From assembly GCF_932276165.1 (NCBI RefSeq), contig NC_064005.1, positions 3,844,001 through 3,908,000 on the forward strand: DNA of 64,000 nt. Reading direction: 5' to 3'. Within the stretch, counting starts at the first letter, position 1; each line of letters opens with the position of its first letter. Below the pieces are notes generated by a model that saw only the letters and a list, made by a program, of their open reading frames with translations, was not told where the DNA came from and ran no database searches. Of the stretch, positions 45,201 to 52,489 are shown piece by piece. A program made the translations under genes and the position numbers. The DNA comes from Plutella xylostella (Eukaryota > Arthropoda > Insecta > Lepidoptera > Plutellidae).

Positions 45201-48200
45201 GTGTTATCTTCAACTAGGTACTACTTCGAATAACGGCCTTATTACATCTCTCAACAACATGGTGATAACAGACAAGGTAGAGCTCCCCACGTTCGAGGAG
45301 CTGGAGGTGCAGGAGGTGGACCTTTCCACCGCCACCCTGATGGCCGCCGCGCCGCATCTCGGTCTCCGCTGCGAGAGCGTCAACAACGAGTTCATGCTGT
45401 GTCGCCAGGAGACCGGCGACCCGCGCGCCTGTCTGCCGCTCGGCAAGGAGGTCACCTCATGCACGCTCACCTTCTTCCAACACCTCAAGGCCACCTGCAG
45501 GGACGAGTTCGCCCAGTACGCCAACTGCATAGATAAAAGCTCCGGAGATTTCAGCTTGAGCCAATGCCGGAACACTCAAGCTGGGTTGGACAAGTGTGTT
45601 CTGGATAAGATGTGCGTGCAACGGCCGGACTTCGGGTACTTCACCCGGGCGCGGGTGCACGAGACGCAGCGGCCGCGGGTGGAGGGGGAGGAGGGGTGCT
45701 GCGTCGAGGGGGCCGTCCCACGCCTGCCCGACGACGCGCCGCGCCCGAGGGCGCGCTTCAACAGCAGATATCACTACATGACTGAGTAATGGCTTTTGAA
45801 TATTGATAACTCTATGTTTATAGCAAACTATATTAAACTACCTATTTGACTTTATTTGGCGTTCATAACTTGATGGTCTATACTTACCTAATATACCTAC
45901 CGAGCTAGATAGGTACATATAGGACGTACATACTGTATCTAAAATCTTAGTAAGTACCTATATAAATCAGATATATTGGTTGCTATCTGCGGTGCGCCAA
46001 CAGACATAAAGTGATAGTAGTCGGAGGTAATAAGTGATTGAAAGCGGATAATTCACGTAATATTTGACCAAAGCGGACTGGCTGTGGGTCGCAGGCTGCA
46101 GTCGGAGCCGAAGGTCACTGCACCAACAACTGGGTTAACCACTTTATCATTGAGAGCCGGTGTTGCGAAAATGTACAATCTGGAGCATAATTACTGGACG
46201 TAAAAAAAATGCAAAGCTCTAAAGCTAGCTTTTGGGTTTTATTATTTCATAAACTTAGCGTGTTGCGTTATTATAATTATTATGATTCATACATTTCATA
46301 ATCACGTCAAGGTAGGTAATGAAATGAATCACAAAAGAACACTTGATCACGTTGATAAACAACAAAACACACTTCTGGATAGGTCACTATACGTAGTTGT
46401 AGAGGCTTCCAATAACATTATATAGGTAGGCCCCTTTTCTTGTAGGTAGGTAGAATACACTTGATTTAAAGTCTTCTAAACAAAAATATAATCGTTTCAA
46501 TAAGAGACATGAAGTAAATGAACCATCCCTAATTTTAATTACGCCGTTGCTCAAACGTTTGTTTGTGAAATCGGCACCGGCGCCGCACTCGACTGGGATT
46601 ATTTTCGCGCAGCAACCTTGACCCCGCGGGCTCATGTCTAATTACTAACCAATTATCTGCGTAAAACAACAATAGTTATAGCACTTTATGATAAATCTCC
46701 TTAAATCCGCTGTAGGTACCGTTTAACACATGCAGTGACACACGCTACGCTAAATGCCAGCACCTTAGCTGAGATTGCTATCTATCTACACTAGTATTAT
46801 AAAGAGCATGATAAAGAGGCAAGATTTGATTGTTTGTTTGTACTAAATAAGCTCAGAAAGTGAATACTTACTTAATGTATTTATTAAACATCATAAAGCT
46901 ACATAGGTAAGTACATCCTTGTTCCCCAACATACCTTAAGGAGCGTTTTGAGTTGAGATGCTCTACACATAGCCGCTCACTACGATCATCTCATAACCTT
47001 CGCCTTCATGTTCCATCTTGCACAACTGTGTTTTATGAGGGCTCATTCACATTTCAGGCTGTTAAATTATGGAACGATCTGCCCATTGAAATCAGACTCG
47101 CACCCTCTCTACCATCCTTCAAAAACAAGCTCCGACAGCACTACTTAAATTTATCTTATCCTGATTAGAATGCACCAGCAATTATTTATTTATTTATTTT
47201 TAATAATATTTATGTATTATTATAGAATATATAGGTATATATTTATTATTAACTATGTAGGTTTTATATATTATTATATGTAGGTATTTACATATCGTTT
47301 ATACTTTATATTAATGTAGTTTATAAATATCTCTTATTTTCACACGCTACCCTTTTTCATTATTTCTATGTCCTTTCAATTTGGTTGTCTGGAAGAGATT
47401 ACTTTTAGTAATAAGGCCGCCGATTGTGCTATTTATTTTCTGTTCATGTTTGTAATACTGTTTCTTTTGTGTGCAATAAAGAGTATTTTATCTTTTATCT
47501 TTATCTTTATCCACTATCCCATGCGAAATATGATGGCTATATAAATCTTTTAAATGCGATGCTAAGCTCGCGTGTAAGCTAAATAAAGAAGTGTTTAATA
47601 TACCAACTGACATTCGAACTTCAGTACCTACTTATAAATACGTTATTAAAAAACTATAAACTAACTTATCCTAATGCATATCATTGACATAATTTACTAT
47701 TTGGAGATGGTATTATACGCTGTAAGAAACCTGAATTAGGAAAGTTTTCTAACGAACTAATAGGTATACTTACACCGAATCTACTTAGTTGTAAAATTAA
47801 CATTCGTGCTGAAATTTCTTTGATAGGTTCGAGATGCATCCATAATTTTTAACGGCCAATACAGAACACACGATCTTCCAATTTCTAACATGATATGGCT
47901 ATAATCCAAGTCTTGTGTACATTTTGCCCCATCTCCGCGGTTTAGATGCGGTTAGACGAGCAGTTTCATCAGACATTGCGAAGGGATCAGCAGTTAGGTC
48001 TCTAATAGGTCTGCAGCTGGAGGGGACAAGGCCAAAGGTCGACACAGGCATTCATTTAACTTATGGTTTCGTAAATACCATCAATATTAACAACATGCGT
48101 TCCGAATGCGACTTATGGGATTACCAAATGCATCGAAACTATGTTGATATATTAAATCTTATAAGAATACGTATAACACGTTACTTATGTATTCATAATA

Positions 48201-48953
48201 CTACAATACATACTCTTTTTAAAGGTTATTTAACTCACATTTACCACACTTTAAAATCTAGGTAAGTACCTCGCCTTGGGAAAATTTGATAGAATGAATT
48301 CCAACTTCCTAATAGGTACCTAATGTTATTAAATAACAAATATTTGGAGGATTATGTTGAGTTGGCGTACCATTGAGTTGAGAAAATTGCGGTTGACCAC
48401 TGTTACTCTCATGTTGGGTAGAGACAGATACGTTACATATAGGTAGACTTTATAAAAGCTTTCCGCTTCCTCCAAGTACCTACATAATAATATTATTATG
48501 TGACATACTAAGTTATGTCTTACATTTTATTGAATTCCATATTTACAGGGTTCACACTATTTTCGTCAAGTTTGTTAATATTTAGGTCTTCATCGTTTGC
48601 ATATATTTATGTAGGTAGGTACTATACCTATAGGTACGTAAATAAAAAAGAACCTGTATCTATAAAATAACATACCTAAATAATAATATGTAAGTAACAA
48701 GTTTACCTAATTAAATTGGAGTAAATACGTACCTATTATACAATAGCCGGCATTATCAGAGCTGCACCGAGCTTGTTGCTGATGCGTACGGAGAGACCGT
48801 TACGTACACCATCTAGCCTAAACTACTTAATTGGGCATATTACATTAAAATTAAGATGCAAGTAAAGTACTTAAGTAAAGCAATAGGTCACTCACCTGGA
48901 TTTTCTGACACGAATGTGAAAACAAACAGTATTAAAATTTTCCTAAAATACAT
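30264..48953 (-). CDS. Secreted multi-domain WAP-like protein with Thr-rich linker
   Basis: Seven phase-consistent minus-strand exons: 48896-48953 (signal peptide MYFRKILILFVFTFVSENPG), 41522-41687, 39910-40247, 33687-33875, 30946-31134, 30573-30751 and 30264-30323. Total 392 residues. Four exons each encode one six-cysteine module of the pattern C..(L)F.L.C.....C.....CC...C, for example LFPLPCEKSSQC then VCC. This resembles WAP four-disulfide-core domains, which are often protease inhibitors or antimicrobial, but two of the usual eight cysteines are missing. Residues about 75-187, between modules 1 and 2, are a Thr/Pro linker of long Thr runs punctuated by PKP or PRP, likely O-glycosylated. 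I do not recognise a named orthologue. The 7.2-kb first intron holds NDUFA8 on the other strand. Introns also carry hAT, LTR and Tc1-like elements. The signal exon is joined by phase and content only. Confidence 0.72.
32131..32247. mobile_element. Foldback MITE nested in the hAT element
   Basis: Ends GGCTAGT and ACTAGCC with a long inner palindrome (AAGTCGTGACATAAGTT against AACTTATGTCACG). Its core GGGGCGCATTTAAG and CGCGCTCGCTCTTGAG are shared with the MITE at 41731-41852. Confidence 0.65.
32690..33255 (-). mobile_element. Tc1/mariner-like element with transposase 3' fragment
   Basis: Inverted ends CAAGGTGGATCAAAAG...TCATCC and GGGTGAT.ACTTTTAGCCCACCTTG are bordered by TA (32688-32689 and 33256-33257). 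The minus strand encodes about 55 residues ending at 32820 (CFFKAHVNLNKPVSLEALKD, LSPEGLAELMRNAIKGARRA), which look like the C-terminus of an IS630/Tc1/mariner transposase. The catalytic part is gone. It is nested in the hAT element. Confidence 0.65.
33295..33375 (-). repeat. Dispersed lepidopteran repeat, second copy
   Basis: GGACAACAAAGTGATCCTAT through CCTTTTGAGGTACGGAACC is the reverse complement of the type seen at 5302-5385. Confidence 0.5.
34525..34715 (+). repeat. 5' LTR
   Basis: 191 bp from TGATGTG to TATCA, identical by eye to the right LTR. AATAAAGCGCC inside may be the polyadenylation signal. Confidence 0.93.
34763..37885 (+). CDS. Retrotransposon gag-pol polyprotein, frame-broken near the integrase zinc finger
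   Basis: The open frame from ATG 34763 encodes gag, with a capsid-like region in the first 170 residues, a glycine-rich insert near 35350-35460 and two CCHC zinc knuckles (CRVCGMKNHSEDTC, CQKCRSKGHLRKVC). An aspartic protease with LDSGSGSTVIS follows. Then come reverse transcriptase with the catalytic YDD at about 36566, an RNase H domain (VDAGPHGLGAVL) whose codons are strikingly GC-rich (about 36880-37090), and the HHCC zinc-binding start of integrase. Near 37745 the meaningful reading changes frame. After that point this frame is arginine-rich antisense-like filler to 37885. Integrase continues in the +1 frame (next entry). The break is a one-base indel or an assembly error. Confidence 0.88.
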   Translation: MAFLGNLATFDHKSCEWDIFKGRLVQFVKVNKVEEDCKSAILITHLSDESYRLVRNLAYPSDVDKLSYEELVALLDAHFKPRQCSFVDMAKFHGATRSAGESLGDWAARLRGLASYCDFGAALETNLRDRFVLGLGSGPERDKLFEQNPTGLTFARALELAQQAECTREAKQFDKLVIKEEPIYRAAFDAKSQRDGGPRRGGGGGGYSGGGGGSSRAGGGGAGDSGSGGGAPGSETRCRVCGMKNHSEDTCRFKNYKCQKCRSKGHLRKVCTNKNSRINNIEDDDNNSGCEECQNFNIRYVTNKPLILDLIVGQQYVTMELDSGSGSTVISDSFYKSNFSLYKLLPCNITMCLYTGHKISPLGYFETNVTYNGQTKPIRIFVVENGGPPLLGRNFMSAFNLVLTTNLNKIYTDGEVGTLLEQYPELWRDELGTFNKFKVDLRLKDNAVPKFFKPRTVPFALKDKVEAELDRLVSLGILVPVNHSNYATPVVPVLKENGQVKIAGDYSVTLNKDLLVDKYPLPRIEEVFAKLGGGEKYTKLDLKNAYNQYVLNEPSQELTTINTSKGLFKYTRMVYGLASAPAIFQKSMETVLSGIEGVSCWYDDICITGPNKTTHLARLREVLHRLNSSGLRLQKDKCEFFKDSVTYLGYVIDKNGLQTCPKKVEAILNAPEPKNVTEVKRFLGVVNYYRNFIPNASAVMSPLHELLKAGAAWQWGARQRQAVAAVRRELASERVLAHFDPAAQLVLAVDAGPHGLGAVLLQRAQDGSERPLAYGSRSLNASERNYSQIQKEATAIIFGVKRFHQYLYGRSDPFILQTDHRPLVSIFNQNSGISVTTALRLQRYAIILSAYNYVIQYTSSANNVVADYFSRAPVAETVSDSDREFDMYTSLKFLDESTPAVLLDDIKRATDNDEVLKIVIKYMQHGWPRSVRCQSVLPYFRCKADLQYENGYLLRGHKVIIPSSLRERMLVELHSTHLGVVKMKCNARARMWWPGMRCDRRRHRALRRRVRHVRERARRAPARAPRALAAPRRPLAARAH
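37719..38918 (+). CDS. Integrase core and C-terminal part of the same polyprotein (shifted frame)
   Basis: This frame overlaps the previous one and becomes meaningful at about 37755. It shows the rest of the zinc-binding region (CAGACGTCVSV) and the catalytic DDE core: Asp in YLVVVDSYSKWVE, Asp in LVSDNDAKI and Glu in NGQAENAVRICKRM. A chromodomain-free C-terminus and a Pro/Ser-rich tail follow, ending at 38918. No separate start codon is expected. It is the downstream piece of pol separated by a frame break. Confidence 0.85.
   Translation: MLVPGCGGQGCDVIDADIERCAGACGTCVSVRAAPPREPPAPWPRPAGPWQRVHINYMSLGQSVYLVVVDSYSKWVECLLMNNGTATSALISKLKYLFSVFGICNTLVSDNDAKINSSQFREFCSNNGIKYMTSPIYHPASNGQAENAVRICKRMIKCAISDNLPQTIICERLLDYLFVYRNTEHCVTGESPAKLMFGRNLRSRLDLILPKEDKITCVNKQPLSKRKFTEGDTVWVRWYSSRKGFWKKGIVKEILGNRMYSVYILDINEVCVRHIDQLFKSVDASRDLDVSQPSSSPQSSVTANSSAQYQSVSMPLALPSPTVQTEAPVPSAVVADPPVEQIVEEEGHVECERGISVPNTSGQLDPPLTPPRQADRPLTPTSPPRMCLRPRNKNVSYKF
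38993..39183 (+). repeat. 3' LTR
   Basis: 191 bp identical to the left LTR, followed by the target duplication ATTTT at 39184. Confidence 0.93.
39184..39909. other. WAP-gene intron, no feature seen
   Basis: AT-rich intronic sequence downstream of the LTR element with no gene or repeat I recognise. Confidence 0.5.
40248..41521. other. WAP-gene intron, low-complexity only
   Basis: AT-rich intron with a (TA)n run near 40908-40925 and a T run near 41270-41283. No gene seen. Confidence 0.5.
41731..41852. mobile_element. Foldback MITE close to a WAP-gene acceptor
   Basis: Inverted ends CACAGGAATCGATCGCCGCA and the near-perfect complement at 41827-41852 bound 122 bp with no ORF. Its core is shared with the MITE at 32131-32247. 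It begins about 43 bases upstream (in transcript sense) of the acceptor of exon 41522-41687, in the branch-point neighbourhood. Confidence 0.75.
42634..42866. mobile_element. TA-flanked MITE
   Basis: Inverted ends CACTGCCGGGCAATGAAAAA and its imperfect complement (TTTTCATTGCCCGTGAGTG) with TA on both sides (42632-42633 and 42867-42868). 233 bp, no ORF, nested in relic 1. Confidence 0.75.
43326..43457. mobile_element. Foldback repeat
   Basis: GAGTTGCAGAAAGG plus CTTTAA...TAATGT at the left is inverted at the right end (CTTTCTGCAACTC), about 132 bp, nested in relic 1. Confidence 0.65.
43776..43908 (-). pseudogene. Transposase-like helix-turn-helix exon, copy 1
   Basis: From ATG 43908 the exon reads MNKTIRSEARQIIYSVYLRC, then LAENEAGEVLVNIYDVYERA and ends FYTG at a GTGAGT donor. 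It is clearly paralogous to copy 2 at 44754-44886 (IRS.A...IY.V...CLAE..AG..L.N..DVY.R.A..TG). The pattern resembles the N-terminal DNA-binding segment of a family of DDE-endonuclease proteins often seen in insect genomes. No second exon or catalytic part was found, so it is treated as a fragment. Confidence 0.45.
44114..45084 (-). mobile_element. Tc1/mariner-like relic 2
   Basis: Inverted ends CAGTGAAACTATAAAGTCCT (continuing GAAATTAA) and TTTCAGGACTTTATAGTTTC plus ACTG are bordered by TA on both sides (44112-44113 and 45085-45086). The 971-bp body carries two transposase-like exons on the minus strand. It starts 12 bases after relic 1 ends. The catalytic domain is deleted. Confidence 0.7.
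44340..44886 (-). pseudogene. Truncated intron-containing transposase-like gene, copy 2
   Basis: Exon 1 runs from ATG 44886 (MKKNIRSQASEVIYRVLIQC, LAEHQAGHILSNLEDVYART) to a donor near 44752. A second exon begins at 44495 after TTTATAG and encodes RAKYGIFLTPGRNRTGRPKR, then EIDVFTMCALRQQIQFFYTV before a stop. The GRPKxE..DxF...A.R......FY block is what I expect between the HTH and the DDE domain in this insect family. The DDE part is absent. The exon phase is ambiguous (donor GTGTGT or GTGTAG). Probably non-functional. Confidence 0.5.
45259..45789 (+). CDS. NDUFA8: NADH dehydrogenase 1 alpha subcomplex subunit 8 (complex I)
   Basis: A single-exon gene of 176 residues from ATG 45259 (MVITDKVELPTFEELEVQEV). 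Four CX9C motifs are present (CESVNNEFMLC, CLPLGKEVTSC, CRDEFAQYANC, CRNTQAGLDKC), the hallmark of NDUFA8, an accessory complex I subunit imported into the intermembrane space by the MIA40 pathway. The C-terminal PDFGYFTRARVHETQRPR and a RPRARFNSRYHYMTE end match the family. It lies within the first intron of the WAP-like gene on the opposite strand, 174 bases from Tc1-like relic 2. The downstream half of the gene is very GC-rich. The frame also stays open upstream to 45199, but homology starts here. Confidence 0.95.
   Translation: MVITDKVELPTFEELEVQEVDLSTATLMAAAPHLGLRCESVNNEFMLCRQETGDPRACLPLGKEVTSCTLTFFQHLKATCRDEFAQYANCIDKSSGDFSLSQCRNTQAGLDKCVLDKMCVQRPDFGYFTRARVHETQRPRVEGEEGCCVEGAVPRLPDDAPRPRARFNSRYHYMTE
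46905..47512 (+). mobile_element. 5'-truncated non-LTR retrotransposon 3' end
   Basis: The frame at 46953-47168 reads TVFYEGSFTFQAVKLWNDLP, then IEIRLAPSLPSFKNKLRQHY and a stop. This is the C-terminus of a CR1/Jockey-type reverse transcriptase ORF. An AT-rich 3' UTR with AATAAAG (about 47476) and a TCTTTATC microsatellite end follows. Inserted in the WAP-gene first intron, antisense to it. Confidence 0.75.
47513..48895. other. WAP-gene first intron, no gene recognised
   Basis: AT-rich sequence. A 116-codon open frame at 47915-48265 shows no recognisable motif. Its start region (VRSLIGLQLEGTRPKVDTG) gives no family hit that I know. Confidence 0.4.
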
Positions 48954-49626
48954 TTTAGCGATATTTTTTTCAACAAAAAAATAAAAGTTATTCCTAATTA
49001 TTTGTTTATGTAAAAATGGCACTGGTTTCACACTGTAATGTTGTTGATGCGGTCGGTCCGAGGCGGCGCTAACGACTGCCGCACGCGCCCCGCGTTGCAT
49101 AAGCGACCAGTCGCACCAACAGATATCCATTGACGGACAAAATACTTTCGCTCAGTTTTCTTGCTTCAGTGAGTCTGATCTTATCTGCAGTGTTTGGGAG
49201 CTTGCGGCTAAATGGTTGTCCTTCAGGGCGCTGAATGTTTGACGGTTTGACGTGACCTAATTATTTCGCTTCAATCGGATTATAGTAGTTTTTGCGAATC
49301 AGATTTCTAAATCATAACTATCAATAAATCATGTCTAAAAACCGATCTGTGTAGCTATTCTGCTGCCGTTACGAACTTCATTTTCCCTGAAACCAGCCAT
49401 CAGCCATCTTCGGACTTACCTACAGAAAAAAACTTCTAAGTACCTAAATTAAGCGCCACGCGCATATAAACACATAGGTAAAAAATAAGTGTAAGTAAAT
49501 AAGTGATACTTACCGATATTGATAAAACACTGAATTCGCGAACGATTCGATCTATTGGATCAACTATCCCCTAATAAATAAAAAACAAAACAATCGTCTT
49601 TACCTCATAATTTATTTTCAAAAATA
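48954..49626. promoter_or_regulatory. Upstream region of the WAP-like gene and 3' flank of POLR1C
   Basis: Should contain the WAP-gene promoter and leader. The POLR1C stop is at its right border. No gene seen. Confidence 0.4.
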
Positions 49627-51892
49627 TTAAATGTTATTGAGTTCCTCCAGCAGTGACTTGCACTTGTCGCGCAGGATCTTGACGGCCTCGATGAAGATGG
49701 CGGCCGGCGGCAGCGCGCCCACCGACTCCACGTTGACTGAAACAATGATGCAGGTCAATAGGTGCCAGCACAAGGCTGCGTGTAAGGTTTGTCAAAGAAA
49801 AAACTAGTGAGGTTTAGAATTGAGTTTACGTTTTTCACACTTGTTTAGTGATTCTTCTTGTATCTTGGAAGGACAGGGTACTATTGACTTTTATTAGTCG
49901 ATACCGATTTTTTATTCTGATCAATCTAGATGGTTGAACCCTGGTATTGAACCTGGGACCAAAATGTTGAAATGAGTGAATCGAGATACTGAGGCATTGG
50001 ATAAAAATAATGAGTTGTTCCAAAATATACAAAACTATATCTATTAGGAGTATAGGCAGATCAATGAGCCCAATATAGCACAATATCATCCGGATTTTAC
50101 GAAAAAGTTCATTGTCCACACATGTCATACATTTCAAAAGACTCACATATAAAATGATTCCTAATCCGACTGAGCACAACTGCGTCTTTGATCTCGTCGT
50201 ATCTATACACATTGCGACTGCAGCTGTCGTAGCGTGCGTCCTTCACGAAGGCGCGTCCCTCGCCGTCGATGTCGATGACGCCGGGCGAGAAGCAGCGCTG
50301 CAGCAGCGTGGCCGACGCATCGCGCACCTCACGAGTTATCTGGATGTCTGGGAGGAGCCGGTAGGAGGCCGTCGCTAGAAGAAGGATTTGTTAATTAGTA
50401 AGGGGCTTTTTGAGGCAAGGATTTATGTTTATGAGTAACAGTTTAGTTAACTACTATAATAAATAGATGCCTGAGAGTCCTAAAACATACAGTCTTATAA
50501 AATGGTGTTGAAGAATACACACATAATCCATGGGCTAACATTTTTAGAATAGTACAGCCTAAACATAGCCTGCACAGAAAGCTGACCCCTTTTAGTGTGA
50601 CAGTGCTCCAATTGGTTTCTGTGCAGTCCAGTGTACATACCTACCTATAGTTTAAATTAGTACATCTTCAGTATCTTAATTGTCATCTTATAAATCTCCA
50701 GTTACAGCAGTTAAACTCACCAACAGGTGAAAACTTGGCATGGTCCTTGCCGATGCCCTTGACAGCCACCAGGTGGAGGTCCAGCTCGTGTCCCGGCCGC
50801 ATCTTGGAGATGAGGATGTCTCCATGTACCGGCCCCACGTCCGCCTCCTTGTAGACTGATGACTGGTTGCCGAGGGGATGCCACTTTATTTGTTTTGAAT
50901 ACACTGTCGGAAAAAATACCATGTACTGTGTGAAAGAATGGAATTCATTATAAATAAATCTTTATTAGGTACAGTAAGTATATGCTATAATTTTTTAATT
51001 ATGCCCTTCATCTATGTTTCATTTGGAGTATCAGTAAGTGCATTATTTATTTTTACTTTTGTTATGTATTAAATAATAATATACTAACCACTGTGATTTT
51101 CATACATATCCTCAGCTCTGAATGAATCCTTAGGTTGTGAAGGATTATTGGTACATTTCACTTTCAGGGAGTATTCCAATGTGTTAAATTCTGTCCCTTC
51201 AGTAGCATCTGCAATTAAATTTGTTAAATAAATTGTTGAATTTTAACTTTCTTTGTCAAAATAAGGTTGTAAACCAGTAAATCACAAATTTTGATCATCA
51301 GTTAATTAATCAAAAGCTAGTATTTAATCTAAAATACAATGATTTTAATTTAAAATATGAAATACAATTATTGTATTCTATTGTAATTCAATAAGTGGCT
51401 TGCAATACCTGGTGAACGATATTCAAAATTCCTTGGGTCAGCTTTGAGTGGTATCAACCCCAGTCTGTGTGCCAGTACCTCGTCCTGGATAATCGAGGTA
51501 TTATTTTTTATCATTACTTTTTCAATAGCCATGCTCGGCACCTCACTGAGCATCAGACGACGGAAGGCATTTGCAAATGCAGGATAAGTGCCAATGAGGT
51601 CAAACTCCATTTCTAAATTGTTCATACGGACAATAACGATGCGGAAGTTTTTCTTGTACTTTTTGAAGTTCCATTTCTCATCTTCCATTCCATAATCATC
51701 AGGTGCATTCTGAAAGAGGTTATGTCATGCTTTCAAAACAACATCTTAGGTTATACTTTTAAATTAGCAAAAGTTAGTTCAATTTGTATTCCGTATTCCT
51801 ACTATAGGAATATATGATTGACACGGTTAAAAACATACCTTAACTCTAAATTCTTCCATAATTACTTTAGGTCTTTCATCCAATTTCGGCAT
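49627..51892 (-). CDS. Polr1c: RNA polymerases I and III subunit RPAC1
   Basis: RPAC1 (AC40) is the alpha-like assembly subunit shared by RNA polymerases I and III; it dimerises with RPAC2. Six exons: 51839-51892, 51409-51709, 51089-51208, 50721-50903, 50147-50374 and 49627-49736, giving 331 residues (human 346). The alpha-type dimerisation region shows ANAFRRLMLSEVPSMAIEKV and DEVLAHRLGLIPLKADP. The insert domain contains DVGPVHGDILISKMRPGHEL and DLHLVAVKGIGKDHAKFSPV. The C-terminal dimerisation part has YRYDEIKDAVVLSRIRNHFI and ends LRDKCKSLLEELNNI. All joins keep phase. Divergent from CDK7. Confidence 0.96.
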
Positions 51893-52489
51893 TGTTTTTG
51901 TTTACTTTTATTTACAGTTGTTCTTAGAAAGTTTGAGTAGTTCTGGTAGTTGTATGTATATTTAGGAACAAAAACAGAGTAACACTTTTCAGTAGAATTT
52001 CATAAATTTCTATTATTTTAATGGAAAACTACTTTAATTAAAATATTAATGAAGATTGAAAACATGAACAACCACAACCACTTTTAGTGAAAAGAAATTG
52101 AAATTGACAATTCTTCAAGTCTGTCAGTGTCAATATTTTATAGTCTGTGGGCACTATGAACTAGGCACTCTGTGTGTTACCATTCTTAGGTTCGTATCTT
52201 ACATACTTGCTCTCGCAACGCAAGTTGCTGCCTGTGTCGTCATTCGGCTGTGTGTGGTTCACAGACAAAAGCAAAACTTTTTAAATTTTGTAAACAAAAC
52301 TTTACGTCAAATTTGAAATTTGTCGTCGTTTAGCGTGTTGGTTTTTCATAATTTTGTATGATTTTATACTTTATTATCCGTATAAACGCAGTTATAATAA
52401 GCCAGGGGAATCAATAAAATTGTGATATGATCTATGTCAAAGCTATGTTATTGTAACTGTGTTGTGTTATTGAAGAAAACTACTTTAAA
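51893..52489. promoter_or_regulatory. POLR1C/CDK7 divergent promoter region
   Basis: About 600 AT-rich bases between two divergent start codons of transcription-machinery genes. No coding potential or assigned element. Confidence 0.45.

Noticed and set aside
46387..46635. 82-codon minus-strand frame with CCAKIIPVECG
   Set aside because: Short, isolated and without a family match; not supported as a gene.
47915..48265. 116-codon frame in the WAP-gene first intron
   Set aside because: No recognisable motif, no splice partner and ordinary AT-rich composition; probably chance.
49900..49960. Reversed tRNA B-box-like motif in a POLR1C intron
   Set aside because: Only a short GGTATTGAACCTGGGACC match with no A box or target duplication visible; too weak to call a SINE.
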